Shown here: piece by piece, positions 1-12,680 of the stretch
Numbering within the stretch: the stretch's first letter is position 1
How the letters are laid out: the number at the start of each line of letters is the position of its first letter
NCBI GenBank assembly: GCA_028023455.1
Contig: JAQFVV010006215.1
Coordinates: 10,841,024-10,905,023, forward strand
Length of the DNA stretch: 64,000 nt
Direction: 5' to 3'
From: Epiperipatus broadwayi
Lineage: Eukaryota; Onychophora; Udeonychophora; Euonychophora; Peripatidae
Notes under the pieces: model-generated
The model's input: the letters and a program-made list of their open reading frames with translations, nothing else
Database searches by the model: none
Told to the model about the DNA's origin: nothing
Made by a program: the position numbers and the translations under genes

Positions 1-1285
1 TTTTTCACAGAATCGCGACTTAAGCTTCTATAGACATCTTATATATAAAATAAATTATTTCTCCCAAAACTTTTAATACTCAGAAAAGGTTTTCAATTTA
101 CTTATTCTAAAAATAGAAGATTAATTGTTAACTTGTCTTTACATACTATTTTTTCTCTACTACTAAAAATAATCCGTCTTTTTGTCGTGTTATTTATCTA
201 TTTCAAATTGAATTTTTTAACTATTTAAGAAACTTTTAGTCACTATAAATTTGCCACTATTCAATTAATTTTACATTTTTTATAACATCTCTATTTATTC
301 AAATATTAGGTATATATTATTTATTTTCAATTTTATTATTTATAGACATTTCTATAATGTGTTTCAACATTTTTGTAACAAATAATATTTTAAATTTACA
401 TATTCTATTCAATATATATATATTATGTAAATAAAATAGTCCCACATGTTGGAATTTGAATGAAACTTGAAAATTGTTTTAGGTTCCTGGTAAGATTGGA
501 AGTTTTTTTAGATAATTGAGAAAAGAAAATTGTAAACTATTGTTTAAGACAAACCTGTTACTATATTTTAAATATTTATTCAACTTGGAAATATAAATCT
601 CTCGCAACATTTGTGAGTAGTCAAGCCCAATAGTGAATTCCCTTGCAAAGCATAATTTTCTTTAGCTCAGAAGAAAGTGCTACAACTAGAATATAATTGA
701 ATGTATTCACAGTTAGACCTGCTTAAGAATTCTTTCTTGATATTCATATATGGAATGTGAAAATTTTCTTTTATATGGACTTGAAAAAGATAAACGTTAG
801 CTAATGCTTGTATATAACAAGTTGTCCAAAAAAAAAAAGAAAGTCATATTGATTAGGTAAATATATTTTTTTTAGAATGATTGTTCATTGAATAAAAAGT
901 TGTTCTGTGCTGTGGAATTTGCAATAAAATTTAATTTGATATCATAATCTTGACATTTTATGGGTATATCTGTGAAAAATTAATAATATTTAAAAATTAT
1001 TTTGAATAATGATACCTATATTCATTTGATCAATGTATATGCTTCATCATTACATTTAGAAAGTTCAAAATAAAACTTTTGTTAATTATTGAATATTATT
1101 GCATCAATGCTAAAAAAAAATTAGAATTTTGTTTTAATGACTTCAAAGAATGTGTATGCAGGAATAACAAATTACATTCTAAAATTATTGGAAATAATAA
1201 CTTGTATCTTGATCTTAAATGGTGTGTTATTAATAAACTTTCACACCATATCACTTGACTATCATATATAATTGGATATATCCAT
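1..1285. other. AT-rich non-coding DNA
   Basis: No reading frame, RNA gene or recognisable repeat is visible. The stretch is A/T homopolymer-rich with short TATA runs. It ends where homology to the RTE LINE begins. Confidence 0.6.
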
Positions 1286-1640
1286 ATTCAGATCACTCAA
1301 AGAAATATGGAGAGATGCATGTTGGGAGTAACAAGAAGAGATCGAAAATGCAATATATGGATAAGAGAACAAACAGGTGTTACTGACCTCATTGAAAAAT
1401 TAAAAGACTGAAGTGGAGCTGGGCTGGACATATTGCTAGAAGAGATGATAATAGATGAACAATTGAAATCTTAAGCTGGATTCCAAGAGATTGTAAATGA
1501 CCCAGAAGGAGACCACATGTGAGATAGATGGATGAAATAAGAAAGTGTGCAGGGGTGTTGTGGAGAAGAGAAGCAAAGGTCAGAGAAGATGGATTGAACT
1601 GGGAAAGACCTTCATCCTGCAGTGTATTGATGATGATACA
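1286..1640 (+). mobile_element. RTE-type LINE, 3' fragment
   Basis: This is a 5'-truncated piece of the LINE found at 58.6-61.84 kb, matching that copy from about 61,480 to its 3' end. It encodes the C-terminal tail after the reverse transcriptase, with recognisable blocks such as ERCMLGVTRRDRKC, a WAGHIARR-like block and a region like KRPHVRWMDEIRKCAG. Single changes have introduced stops. The fragment ends with a GATGATGAT-type 3' tail, as the other copies do. Starting abruptly inside the ORF while keeping the 3' end is the normal result of incomplete target-primed reverse transcription. It is a dead copy. Confidence 0.85.
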
Positions 1641-3200
1641 TATTCCAAATAAATGCATGTTATGCATTATTTTATAATTAGACGATAACCATTATGGATA
1701 GTTCACAGATTAATCTTAACCAAGTTTAATATAATAGTTATCAAAATATAAATCCTATTTCAAAAATAATGCTGGAAATTTGATGTTTATTTATTAAGTA
1801 ACAGGTGCCATGCTATTATTTAGAAATTGCATTTAAATTTTTAAGATATCATGTTATTGTGTCATGGAATTCTTTTAAAGAGAGTAATATAGAAACAAAT
1901 AATTTTTGTTTGTTCTTAGCGTGATTAAAAAAAAAAACTTAATGTGATTAAGAAAACCATGTAACATTTTCTACTAATAAGATAATAAAAGGTGAGCTGC
2001 ATAAAAAATACATGAATACAATAGCAGAAAAAAAATTAAAATAGTTTAGTGAACTAAATCTGCAAAAAAATACAATCATTTATTAATTACGATTATTTCT
2101 GATATGTAATTTAATATATAAGCCTTTAAAAAGAGGATATTTTAATCCTATTAGATCAATAATTACTCCTCCAGCATAGAGGTGGAGCAATTAAATTTAT
2201 TCATTTTTCAAATATTAATAAATGAAGTCAGATGATAGGATATTAAGATTATATCCACCTTATTGCTTTTTCAACTTTAACATTCATATTGAGGTTAATG
2301 TAGTTAAAATATTCATTTGTATGAATCTGACAAGATATAGTGATAAGTTTTAAAATGCTCTTGCATCTAATCTATTAATTTTTTAAAGAAATTTAAGGGT
2401 TCATAAAGTTGCAACTGCTAAGTATGATTATCTTGTATCAATTTATACAAATAAAGTAAATAGGAAAAAAACCAGTAATTGTTATGAGATATTATCCATA
2501 TAGCAAAAATGCTTTCAATAATTTTATTGAATATGGAGCTTCCAATAATAGATTAATATAATTTTGTCATTAGACAAATTCAATAATTATCATGACAAAA
2601 GATATGATTTACATATTACTTTTTTGATAGGATAGACATTTGACTCAATTAATTACAAGACCTATTTGAATTTGCTTGCTGTTATTTATAATATATAGCT
2701 TCTATATAATGGCCTAGAGGTTTTTATTATTGTAGAAAAAAAGCTTGATATTTGAAATAAAAGGGGTTTCATAAAAGAAAATTTGAAATTTGATACAGGT
2801 TTGAAGATTGAGTTGTTAATAAAGCAAAAAAACTTCACTTAGTTTTTAGATTTTCACTATGCAAATAACTGTGGTGTTATTATCAATTCAAGACTGATCT
2901 GCAGAATAGTCTTAATGTTTTTAATGAATTTGTTTTAGTAACTATTTTAAAAAACTTAAAAAATAATCATGTGGTACATGCAACAGTATTTATGTTTTAC
3001 CCACAATGGCTACAATGAAATTTACAAACATCAGACTACTAATAGTTTCTAATATCATTCCTATGAAAAGTATTCATTTTATGTAAATATTTCAAATTTG
3101 AATTTTTTTTGTTATAAGCAATTATTGGCAATATGTATTAACATGTTTATGTAAAAAAATTTAAAAAATAGTCATAGTTTTGCAAAAATAAAATTAATTA
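1641..3200. other. AT-rich non-coding DNA
   Basis: Nothing can be identified apart from poly-A and poly-T runs. No long inverted or tandem repeat was noticed. Confidence 0.5.
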
Positions 3201-5190
3201 CACCTTTACTCCATTTAGTGAAGGCAATTGGTCCCTAAAACTCACCATTAAGCAAGAATATCTTTGGCAATTGGTTACTTCAGCTAAAAAAATTACACTA
3301 TAAGTTGGGAATATTACATTAAAAAAATAACTTACTGAGTATATATAAAAATTTTAAAAATTCTTAAACTGTGCTGTGTGTATTATGCAGATATTAACTT
3401 AAAATATGTATTTACGTATATATGATAATGCAATTTAAATCTATGTAAAAAGAAAAAAACTCTTAGCATTAAGTTGTTACTTCCTGAAATCATTTCACCA
3501 ATCATTGTTATCCAGTTTTGTTTCCAAGTTCAAAAATTTTCTTGATTTTTTCATGGTCATATTAGTTGTTATGATGACTTTAAACAGAATCTCTTAAAAA
3601 AATGTTTAATATTGCTAGAAAAAAATGCATGTTTTCACTGTTCAAAAAGTACAGCAAAATAGACTGAGAAAGTGAAACTGAACTAACATTTAAGAAATTG
3701 TTTGTATTTTTCTGCACAACTATTTTCCATTATACTGAAAAAATCCTTACTGAAGTTTCATTTTTTTGAAATTTGTACTACCATGTTTAATAAATCATTT
3801 GATTAGCATAGTCTTGTTATTTACCATAAGTGTAACAAGAACCAAATAAATATATGACAAAAACTTAATCACAGTCAACTTTTAAAAAAAAATTCAGCAT
3901 ATGGAAAAGGAAAAAAAATCTATTGTATTCTGAATTTGCATATTTTAATCAATATTTAAAGCTTTTGTTACAATGTGTATTGTGCTGAAGTAAATAAACA
4001 AATATGATAACTATAGTGGGTTTTTAGGAAAGTGCAGTAGCTATGTTTTTGCAATGACTTAGCAATTTGTTGAATAGTGCAATATGTTTTGATAACAATT
4101 ACAGGCCATTCAAGTAAAAATTAAAGATATTAATCTTAATCACTTTATTTGTATTGTATTTTCATCATATACAATTCATTATTAATTGCATAAAATCAAC
4201 CTCACATTTTTTCCCAAAAATGTAATTCAAAAATGCTGAATAGAAGTTTCAATTCCATTGAAATTAGCATTCATAAAGATTTTAATCCCAAATTGATTGT
4301 CTGGAATTTTAGATAATATTTATACTGTACACAATTTAAAATTTAATATTGATAGTACATATGACCAAAAATTATTTTTAGTTTTATGTCAAATGAAATT
4401 TATATATTTTTTGTTGGTTCCACATTTTCTTTATATGTGTGATAATGTTCCCATTGCTTTGAATATCTGAAAAGAATGACAAAATGATTTAAAATCAAGG
4501 AAGCATAGTGTTATTTTTAATTTACATTTAGTAATTTTTGATATTAATTGTATAAATCTGAAGTCTCTTTGCTTTCCCTCTTTTGTTTACTGAAAATATT
4601 TTAGATTAGCGATGGTAGCAGTTTTGATTTGACAAATTTTTTTATTCAAAATTAATTAATTGAATATTTTAGTTAATTATATGTACTATACATTTCTATT
4701 TTTATGCTGAACAAATTTGCTATTTTTACAGTACTGTGTTATGTTCATGTACTGAATGAACTTTTTTATTTTGTAGTTATTAACAATAAAAAATCTTTAT
4801 TTTGGATATATTATTAATGAAGTACTAATTGTCTCATAAAAACACTGGATGAAAATTAAATAAAATACTGTACATTCATTAATTATATTTTAAGCTTTTA
4901 ATCATAATATTGAATGCAGCACTATAATGTTGTGTTTTATAAATAATATACTGGTGCCGTACAAGTTCAGCATGAAAGTCACTATTTTTCTTTTGGATGA
5001 GATGACTTTAATTAATAACTAATCTATGATGTCATCAGTATCACAAAATAGTCACCAAAAATTTTAAAAAAAATTTTTTAATGATCATTATAGTGAATAA
5101 TTGATTGTAAATTTAAATAGTGAGTACAAATGGATGATGATTGCTATTGTAAATCCTTGAATAAAGGCCAAGTGCTAAGTGAGGTAAATG
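3201..5190 (+). mobile_element. Non-autonomous TIR element, copy 1
   Basis: About 2 kb related along its length to 11,357-12,652. Shared blocks include the left end (CTTTACTCCATTTAG, then GGCAATTGGTC and ATTAAGCAAGAATATC), an internal TTTTCTTGATTTTT block, and the right end (TATAGTGAATAAT, then a GTACAAATGGATGATG-like block and CTAAGTGAGGTAAA). The left end CCTTTACTCCATTTAG and the inverse of the right end, ATTTACCTCACTTAG, form imperfect terminal inverted repeats. There is no transposase ORF, so it is probably a deletion derivative mobilised in trans. The superfamily cannot be told from the ends. Boundaries are good to about 10 bp. Confidence 0.65.
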
Positions 5191-5809
5191 TGTATTTCCG
5201 TTTAACTTGATTCAGTCGATGGCTTTTTTTACAAACAATTATTATTGTGAAATAATTTTTTTTATTATTGTAATCATTAGTTACGTTTTATAATATTTGG
5301 TCGTAAAAAATAGGAAAAAGCAGTCATTTAAAAAATATATATATACAGTCATTTAGACTGCAAGCAATATGAAATACTGCTAAATCAGAAAATTAGAGCA
5401 TAAAATCAAACTAATTTAATTTTTGCAAAGTAGAGATATAATTAGAAAGGTATTGAGGTGAATATTTGTGTAATTTTAAAAAATATGAAATTAAGGCATT
5501 TGAAAATTGACAGCAATATAATATACTACTTGTTAACTTTGTGGGTTTATATAATCATCATAATAATTCAATTTTATCTTTTTATTCTTTATTTCTTATT
5601 TTTTTCTTGAAAGATTGCTCTTATTTTTATATAAATGACATTCTATTATTTATAATCAGTATATATGTATATAAGACACACACACATATATATGGTGGAT
5701 GTAAGCTTTTATAAATATATAAGAAAAATATCTATTTTTTGATAGAATAATTTTTAAAAGATACTTTGGTTGTAGCTGAGAATAAAAAATACAGATATAT
5801 ATATAACGA
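5191..5809. other. AT-rich non-coding DNA
   Basis: Nothing recognisable beyond a short TA run and CA/TA dinucleotides near 5,660-5,695. Confidence 0.5.
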
Positions 5810-5915
5810 TTAAAATCAGTCAACACTTAGACAATTCCAATATAAATAACAATTAACAATTTCAAACTATTATCAACGCAACCTTCTTTTAACAATGAAA
5901 ATATGTGCATATGTA
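5810..5915. repeat. Short dispersed repeat, copy 1
   Basis: About 85-100 bp shared with 35,036-35,135. Both carry AACAATTTCAAACT flanked by an ACAAT-CCAATAT block on the left and a CTTTTAACAAT block on the right, with scattered substitutions. Neither copy codes for protein. It is probably a fragment of an unidentified transposable element. The two copies lie in the same orientation. Confidence 0.6.
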
Positions 5916-5984
5916 CATATAATATAAAAAAAATATCCGTTAATTAATAAAAATTGTAATAACAAAAAATAATAAATATACTTA

Positions 5985-6895
5985 AACCTCTTCAACTGCA
6001 CTTATCAGTTGAACCAGATCATAATCACCCACACATTTATACAATCAGTGCTTGGTTTATTCCTCAAACTTTAATGGAGAGGTTTCAGTCTTCTCACCCT
6101 TCCAAATATTCAACTATGTATTTCATTGAAAAACTGATGATAGAACATTCAAACCCTTGTTGGATTTGATATTATAACAATCTATTCCCTCATATTATCA
6201 GACATTGTGTAGGGATAGGCTGAACTTATACTAAGATGAATCTATTTCCCAAGCAATATGTAATAATAAAGCAGTTCTGCATAAAATACATATCTTGGTG
6301 ATTATGTATCTTTTTTCTATATGTGTGTACATGTGTAATAATTGTTTGAGATAAAGTGGAGGATGAATATACTGAAGAAACCTGAGTTCAAATCCACCTA
6401 TTTACATAAAAAACTTTCATTATAAGTAAATTGCATATTGCCATACAACTACATATTGCTTGAGAAATAGATTACTTCTTAGTATAAGTTCAGCCCATCC
6501 CTCTCCTATTAATATATATAGATACATAATATCTAATAATATGAGAGGTTAGACTGACATAATGTCTACATGGTATGACTATAATATCAAATCCAACAAA
6601 AGCTTTGAGCATTCCACAAACAGTTTTTCAATGAAATGGATGGTTGAATAGTTTTAAAAAATTGAAGTCTGACCATTAAACTTTAAGGAATTGCTATCAA
6701 TATAAACTGAGCACTGATTGTATATATGTGTGGGAGATTATAATGTGGCCCAACTGATGAGTGCTGGTTCTGCGCAAAATATGTGTATTGGGGATTGTGT
6801 ATCTTTTTCGCATGTTTGTGGTCATGTTTATCAATTACTTGAGATGGAGTGGAGGATAAATAGATTGAAAAATCCTGAGTTCAAATCTCTCTATT
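5985..6895. repeat. Foldback repeat family FB1, copy 1 (palindromic)
   Basis: The left part (about 5,985-6,263) is the inverse of the right part (about 6,445-6,760). For example, AACAAGGGTTTGAAT-type and GTTCAGCCTATCC-type blocks recur in reverse orientation. A separate plus-sense 3' end of the same family sits in the spacer (about 6,265-6,415), and another closes the right side (6,713-6,895). Both plus-sense ends finish with GAGTTCAAATC, which resembles a Pol III B box (GGTTCRANTCC). A short open frame at 6,718-6,900 is repeat sequence and not a gene. Members recur at 8.4, 12.7, 50.6 and 56.0 kb. Confidence 0.7.
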
Positions 6896-8423
6896 TATGA
6901 ATTTTATTTGCATTAAAAACAAAAATCTTTTATATATATCCAAATTGATAAAAGAGTATATTTATACTTTTAGATCGAGTATTTATTTTCTTTGTAAATT
7001 TACATCGTATGAAATGTCAGTTTTGTAATATTTTTTCCTATAAAGATATCTTGACTTGTAGCGAATTCTATTATTACTTGATTATATTAATGTCATTATA
7101 ACCGAGGACTCCCTGCCGATATAATTTATCCATGATAATGTGTATATATTTTTAAAACTTAATAAAGTAAATAATTATTAAACACCTGAATATATAAGCT
7201 TATATCAATTTGATTAATAGCGCGTAAATTTTCTAAATGTTATATATATAAACTATACAAAAAATAATTAGGATTGTACAGTATGTGCAAAATGATGAAT
7301 TATTCTTCTATTGTAAATTAGAATGAAAAATCATAGATCTGCCGATTTATTTTCCAGAGAAGTATTAAAATATTTTTTTTCAGATGCACATACTTATTGG
7401 AAATTCTAAATGTCGTCATCAATCATAATATGAAAAGCTTCAAGTCTTTTTATATATAAACAAAGCCATGTTAAGTGACCTTCATTTCTGGTTATGAATA
7501 AATGAAAACGTTGCGACTGATTAGAGAAAATTATGTGTGCAGAAATGCTAGGTCACGTAGTGATAACTCTATCCTAATTTAGATTGTCTTATTAAAGGAA
7601 ACGAAAAATTAGTACAAAGTTATTAAGGAGAAACTTTATTAATATTGAAAATACTTGTTTATTAACAAAAATTTTAAGTACTAGAATTAAACACTCGCAC
7701 CCATAAACGCACAGACTTGCCTTATTATAAATATAAAGAATTAATAAAAATAATTAATCGAATACTTTATTGTTTTGGAAATTCATAAAAAAAAAATTGA
7801 ACACCGGAAGTGATAGAATTGGAGCCACGCTTCATGAACCTTGAGTTCCAATTTGCCTCTCTATCAGTGGTTCTAAATTCCGCAAGGCAAAGAATTAAAT
7901 ATGATTACTTAAAGACGAAAAATAAAAGGAAATTGAAATATCGAGCTAAAGATTAAACAACACATGCTTAGAATAATGTAATGTTTTTATCAATAACTAT
8001 TTTTTGATATTTTTAATTAACTGTTATTAATATTTTGATTAACAGAACTTAATAAGAAAATGTTTATACTGCATAAATACCTGCAAAAAATGCACTTATA
8101 TATGTTTATTTATATCTTTATGTATACCATATTAGTTATCTTTTATCCTGTGGTGTCTGAAATTAAAACAGAAAGTTTGTACAAAATATGGTCCCGAACG
8201 CATGAGTTAATATGCTAATGTAAACATGTAAATAAAAAAAATCGAATGGTTTATTGCTTGGGAGATTGTGAGAAGTTAAGATACAGAGCAGAGCCATTGT
8301 CCATGGACACTGATCTCCAGAGTCCACTATTTCTCCACTGCATTTAAATTACGCAGACATCTTTAAAAAAATGCTCAGTCAAAAATAGTAAAGACAATAT
8401 TTTACTCAATAAAAACTATTTTT
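6896..8423. other. AT-rich non-coding DNA with small GC-richer patches
   Basis: No ORF or defined element. At 7,800-7,880 a GC-richer patch contains GAGTTCCAATTTGCC, loosely like the B-box end of FB1, so it may be a very old member. A second GC-richer patch lies at 8,270-8,345. Confidence 0.45.
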
Positions 8424-8868
8424 ACACAACCCTCAACTCTCCATGCCATCTCATATTACTGACCCACCTGATCATACACATGTTAAAAAGATAAATAATC
8501 ATCAATATACGTATTTCATGCTAAACCAGCAATCATCAGTTGGTCCAGATTACCATCTTCACACATATATGCAATCAGTGTTCAGCTTTATATTAAGATA
8601 GCCAATCTTCATACTTTAATGGACAGGCTGAAATGGATGGCTGAAGAGTTGTGGGTTGGAGTAGTTTGAAGCCTGTCCATTAAAGTATGAAGATTAATAT
8701 AAAGCTGTAACACTGATTGTATATATGTGTGAGGATAGTAATCTGGACCAACTGATGATTGCTGGTTTAGCATGAAATACATATATTGGTGATTATTTAT
8801 CTTTTCAACATGTATATGATCAGGTGGGTCAGCAATATGAGATGGCATGGAGAGTTGAGGGTTTTGTG
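8424..8868. repeat. FB1 foldback copy 2, about 200-bp hairpin
   Basis: The left arm (8,424-8,631) is almost an exact inverse of the right arm (8,670-8,868), with a loop of about 38 bp. Both arms contain the FB1 blocks AGCCTGTCCATTAAAG, ATATAAAGCTG, CACTGATTGTATATATG, GATTATTTATCTTTT and TATGAGATGGCATGGAG. The right arm is followed at about 8,878 by GTTTGAATCCC, the B-box-like end. The short minus-strand frame across it (8,609-8,848) is an artefact of the repeat. Confidence 0.85.
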
Positions 8869-8889
8869 AAAATTAGAGTTTGAATCCCT

Positions 8890-10970
8890 TATATCACATT
8901 ATATATGGGCAGCTGTGTGTGAGCATATACAGTGTATTAAAAACTATTTTTATATAGCAATCATTTTACGCTTTCTGCTCTTTGAATAATACAGTATATT
9001 CTTATTTTATTTGTTTTCACTATAAAAAAAAAAAAGAATTATATATAAATTTTTTAATGAAAAACAATTTATTACAGAATATAACATGTAAACAATAAGA
9101 TTTTTCTTGTGTTAAGGGTTTTGAGAATGACATTTTACTTGAAGTTATATGTTGAACTATTTCGATTATCTAATTAAATTGTCAAATGTTTTGAGAAAAA
9201 TTCAAACTTTATACATTTCCAAATACATTTTATTGTTAGTGCTATGCATTAACTTGTGTGTTGTTTGTAATAGTTAAATGTATTTGGAAATTATAAATGA
9301 AGTTCAAAAAAAAGATAACAATTCAGTTGATGGAAATTCTCCAATAAATACATAGAGATTATATAATTATAATCAATAAGAAAAGTTTTGTGTTATTGAG
9401 AATTAGGATTGACATAATGGCTAGCCAGTTTTATCATTATACCAGATCCTTGACTTTGTGATAAAGATATTTAATTAAATTAATAAAGTTAAAATTTTAT
9501 GATATAAGCCTTAATTGTTTGTTGAGTATTCAAATATCAGAAAAAATAACTGAAATTAAGATTTTTTTGAAAAAAGTGTGTATTAAGTTTTTAAAAAAGC
9601 AAACTCTTTCTTCTAAGAAAAGGAAGTCTGGATCAAAAATCAGAAACCACATTAATGTTTGCTACTAAAAAAAAGTGGTTATAAATGTAAATGTAATACA
9701 CTTGCTATCCTAAAAACAAATTGAATTTGATTCTGAAATATCAGGATCAATCGATTATTCTAATTTTAAAATCTTCAATATGTAATTCCAATCAATATCT
9801 AACATTTTGTCTGTACCCTTATCTTGATAATATAACATCTACATATGACACTGAAATTACTTGAACTGTAATGATAATAATTTTAGAAAATAAGAGAAGG
9901 AAGTCTTTTAAATTTCAATAGTGATTTTTAATAAAATAAGTTTCAGTGTATAATCGTTTTTAGTGTATAAATATTATAGGATTCTGTTTATAAATTCTAC
10001 ATTTATTTATAATAAGAAATATGGATATGCTATCATCTGCTATCTTACAAATAAAGTTTGTCTGGTTATTAGCTAATCAAACATATCTTTCATAAAGTAA
10101 ATATTTCTACCAATTTAATTTTTTCTCTGCTTATAATATCACTGAAGTTATACCAGTTTATTTTATCAATTAGTCTAAATGGATAAGTTAACAGTTATCT
10201 CATATAGATGCTCCTAATTCATTTAAGACATTTTTTGCAATGTTTTCTTCTTGTAATATAGCACCAAACTTTAAAAAAATTATCAGATATTGCACTTAAT
10301 AATAGGCATATATCATTACATTAGCTACTTTTCAGGCAGCTTTTATATACTATACTGTATCACATTCTTAAACCATCTGTTTCTTTCTCTGCTGTTCAAA
10401 AACCCATGACTAATTTCCTCTTTACGAGCATCAATTATTTTCTTTATTTTCTTACTTATTTTTGCAGCTTCTAACATATTTTTCATAAGTCTTCTATCTC
10501 TAAATATGTGCTCAATTCAGGCCATTCATTTCTTAATTTTCTAAAAAAAAAAAAAAATTTTTTTAAACTTTCCCAGAATGATTACATTGTGATTTCATTC
10601 CAATTTATCTTTTCCATTTTATTCCAAATAATGACTTCTAAAGCAACTAATTTGTTATTCACTTTTTTTTATATGAAACTATATACAATCACAGCATTCA
10701 ACAATTTTTTTTTAGTATTAATTAAAGTCCAGATTAAGCTTTTAGCCTTATTAAAAAAATGTTTATCTTATTAAAAATGTCATTCAAATATAGTTGCTGC
10801 CCCTTTCATTATCAATTATTTCAATTTCCAAATATTTAAAAGTATTATCATGCTTTATAATTTTTCATTCGTTGGTTATTATTATTTTTTTAGTTTTATT
10901 ACTATTTATTTTCCTCACAAATTTTCCACAATTTCCAAAACATTTTATTAAGCTTATTCTTACTATCTTC
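8890..10970. other. AT-rich non-coding DNA
   Basis: No gene seen. From about 10,380 to 10,980 the plus strand is strongly T-rich, and the minus strand reads as broken Lys/Asn/Glu-rich frames. That could be an old decayed retroelement ORF, but no motif supports it. Plus-strand frames at 10,508-10,774 and 10,794-11,003 are Phe/Leu/Ile-rich low-complexity translations. Confidence 0.45.
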
Positions 10971-11092
10971 ATTTATTCAATATATATATATATATTGAGA
11001 TGAAGATATCTCTGTAATAACAATTAAATAATTTATTCAATATATATATATATATTGAGATGAAGATATCTCTGTAATAACAATTAAATAAT
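10971..11092. repeat. Exact 60-bp tandem duplication
   Basis: Positions 10,971-11,030 and 11,031-11,090 are identical base for base, and the match continues 2 bp further. Each unit holds ATTTATTCAA, a TA run, TGAGATGAAGATATCTCTG and a CAATTAAATAAT tail. Within the unit GAGATGAAGATATCTC is itself nearly palindromic. Perfect identity in this AT-rich, fast-changing setting points to a recent event. Confidence 0.95.
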
Positions 11093-11356
11093 ATACTATA
11101 AGTCATAGTTATGTTTGAACTAAGCTTCAATAAAATAGTTATGTGCTTATCAACATGTTGAAATGTGGAGGAAAAAATGTTTAAATTATTGTTAAAGATT
11201 CAGTGTTGCAGTGGATTTTATATTAAATAGGATAATTCCGGTCTTAGCAAAATGATTAGCAGAGCATCCAATTTCATTTTAAAGAATCAAGAAACATTAT
11301 AAACCAAGTTCTGGTTGACAAGGAAATTTAATGTGAACAAAAGTATGATTTATATT
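11093..11356. other. AT-rich non-coding DNA
   Basis: No gene or repeat recognised between the tandem duplication and the TIR element. Confidence 0.5.
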
Positions 11357-12652
11357 TACATCTTTACCCCACTTAGCAATGGCAATTGGTCCTCCAAAAT
11401 TCATCATTAAGCAAGAATATCGTATACAGAATACATATTTATAATGAGTCTATGGAAAAAAAATTGGTCAGTTTCAGTCAACATAAAATATTCACATTGG
11501 TTTCCAAGCTCAAAGATTTTCTTGATTTTTTGATGGCAATGATGACTTAATACATATCTAAAAGAAAAGTTTTATATCACTAGGGGAAAAAATGCATATT
11601 TTCACTATTTAAAAAGTACAGTATAGCAAAAAAAAAAGAGAAAGTGAAACTAAATTTGAATTTAAGAGTTTTTATATTCTTCTGCAGAAGTTTTTCATCG
11701 TAATGAAAAAAAAATGATACTGAAATGCATTTTTTAAAAAAAATTGTATTATAGTACTATACATTTATGTTTATTACTTATGTGAAATTATTCAAATTGA
11801 AAAACAATGTTTAATTATAAATTATTTAATTGAACATAAAGACTTATTACTGTACTATAGAGTAACAAAAGGCTTAATGCTATCATAAATCAGTCAACTT
11901 TAGAAAAAAAAATCACCTTATTTTAAAAGAATTTTTTTTTTCTAAAACATAAGCTAAGTTTATTTTTCTTATTGTATATTTTTATTAATGTAATAGTGTC
12001 CCGCCCCCCATGTAGAAAAATTATTCATTAACACTTATTTTAAATGCAATCTGTTTTTCTTTTTAAATTTTTTCCAAATTCAACATTCTCATTTTAAAAT
12101 GTTGTTTTTCTTTTGATTTGAAACCACTTGGGTGTACGTAATGAAGAAACACACACACGCAAATTAATATTAGTATTTAGTGTTTTCCTGAAAGTTTGTG
12201 ATGATGGTATTTTAGTTGAACTGTTTTCATCATCTAATATAAGTGTTGAATGTCTAGAAAAATTAAATTTTATTTAAATAATCCAAGTACTGTACATTAT
12301 ATTTAAATAAAGTTTAATTTTTTTAAAGACATTAACACTTATATGTATACAGTATTATAGATTCAGTAATTATATATATTTTAAGTTTATACATTTTATA
12401 ATCAAAATCATTACCTGTATATGTATTACAGTATTGTACTTTTGCTTTTGGGTAAAATGTATTTAAAATACCTATTATCTGATGTTATCAGTGATGCAAA
12501 ATTCAAGATGGCTGCCAAAAAACTTTTTTTTTTAATTTTTTTCCGATCGTTATAGTGAATAATCTATTGTAAATCGAAGTAGTGGGTACAAATTGATGAT
12601 CGCTATTGTGAAATATCACTAAGTAGCCAATCACTAAGCAGGGTAAAGGGGC
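11357..12652 (+). mobile_element. Non-autonomous TIR element, copy 2
   Basis: Shorter relative (about 1.3 kb) of 3,201-5,190. The left end reads CTTTACCCCACTTAGC and the inverse of the right end reads CTTTACCCTGCTTAGTG, giving clear terminal inverted repeats. Internal blocks shared with copy 1 include ATTAAGCAAGAATATCG at the left and, near the right end, a GTTATAGTGAATAAT block followed by ATTGTAAAT and GGGTACAAATTGATGATC. There is no transposase frame. The 0.7-kb length difference reflects internal deletion or insertion. It lies 30 bp from the third FB1 foldback. Confidence 0.7.
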
Positions 12653-12680
12653 ATTTCTTTTCTTTATTTCTTTAAACATT

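Noticed and set aside
7800-7880. Possible tRNA-like patch with GAGTTCCAATTTGCC
   Set aside because: The B box is poor, no acceptor pairing was found and no A box at a convincing score; at most a worn FB1 end.
8609-8848. 79-residue minus frame, and similar frames at 6,718 and 12,819
   Set aside because: They fall inside FB1 foldback arms, change with each copy and have no start context or family features.
10508-11003. Two hydrophobic plus-strand frames that look like membrane proteins
   Set aside because: Phe/Leu/Ile richness follows from T-rich DNA; no signal, motif or balanced codon use.
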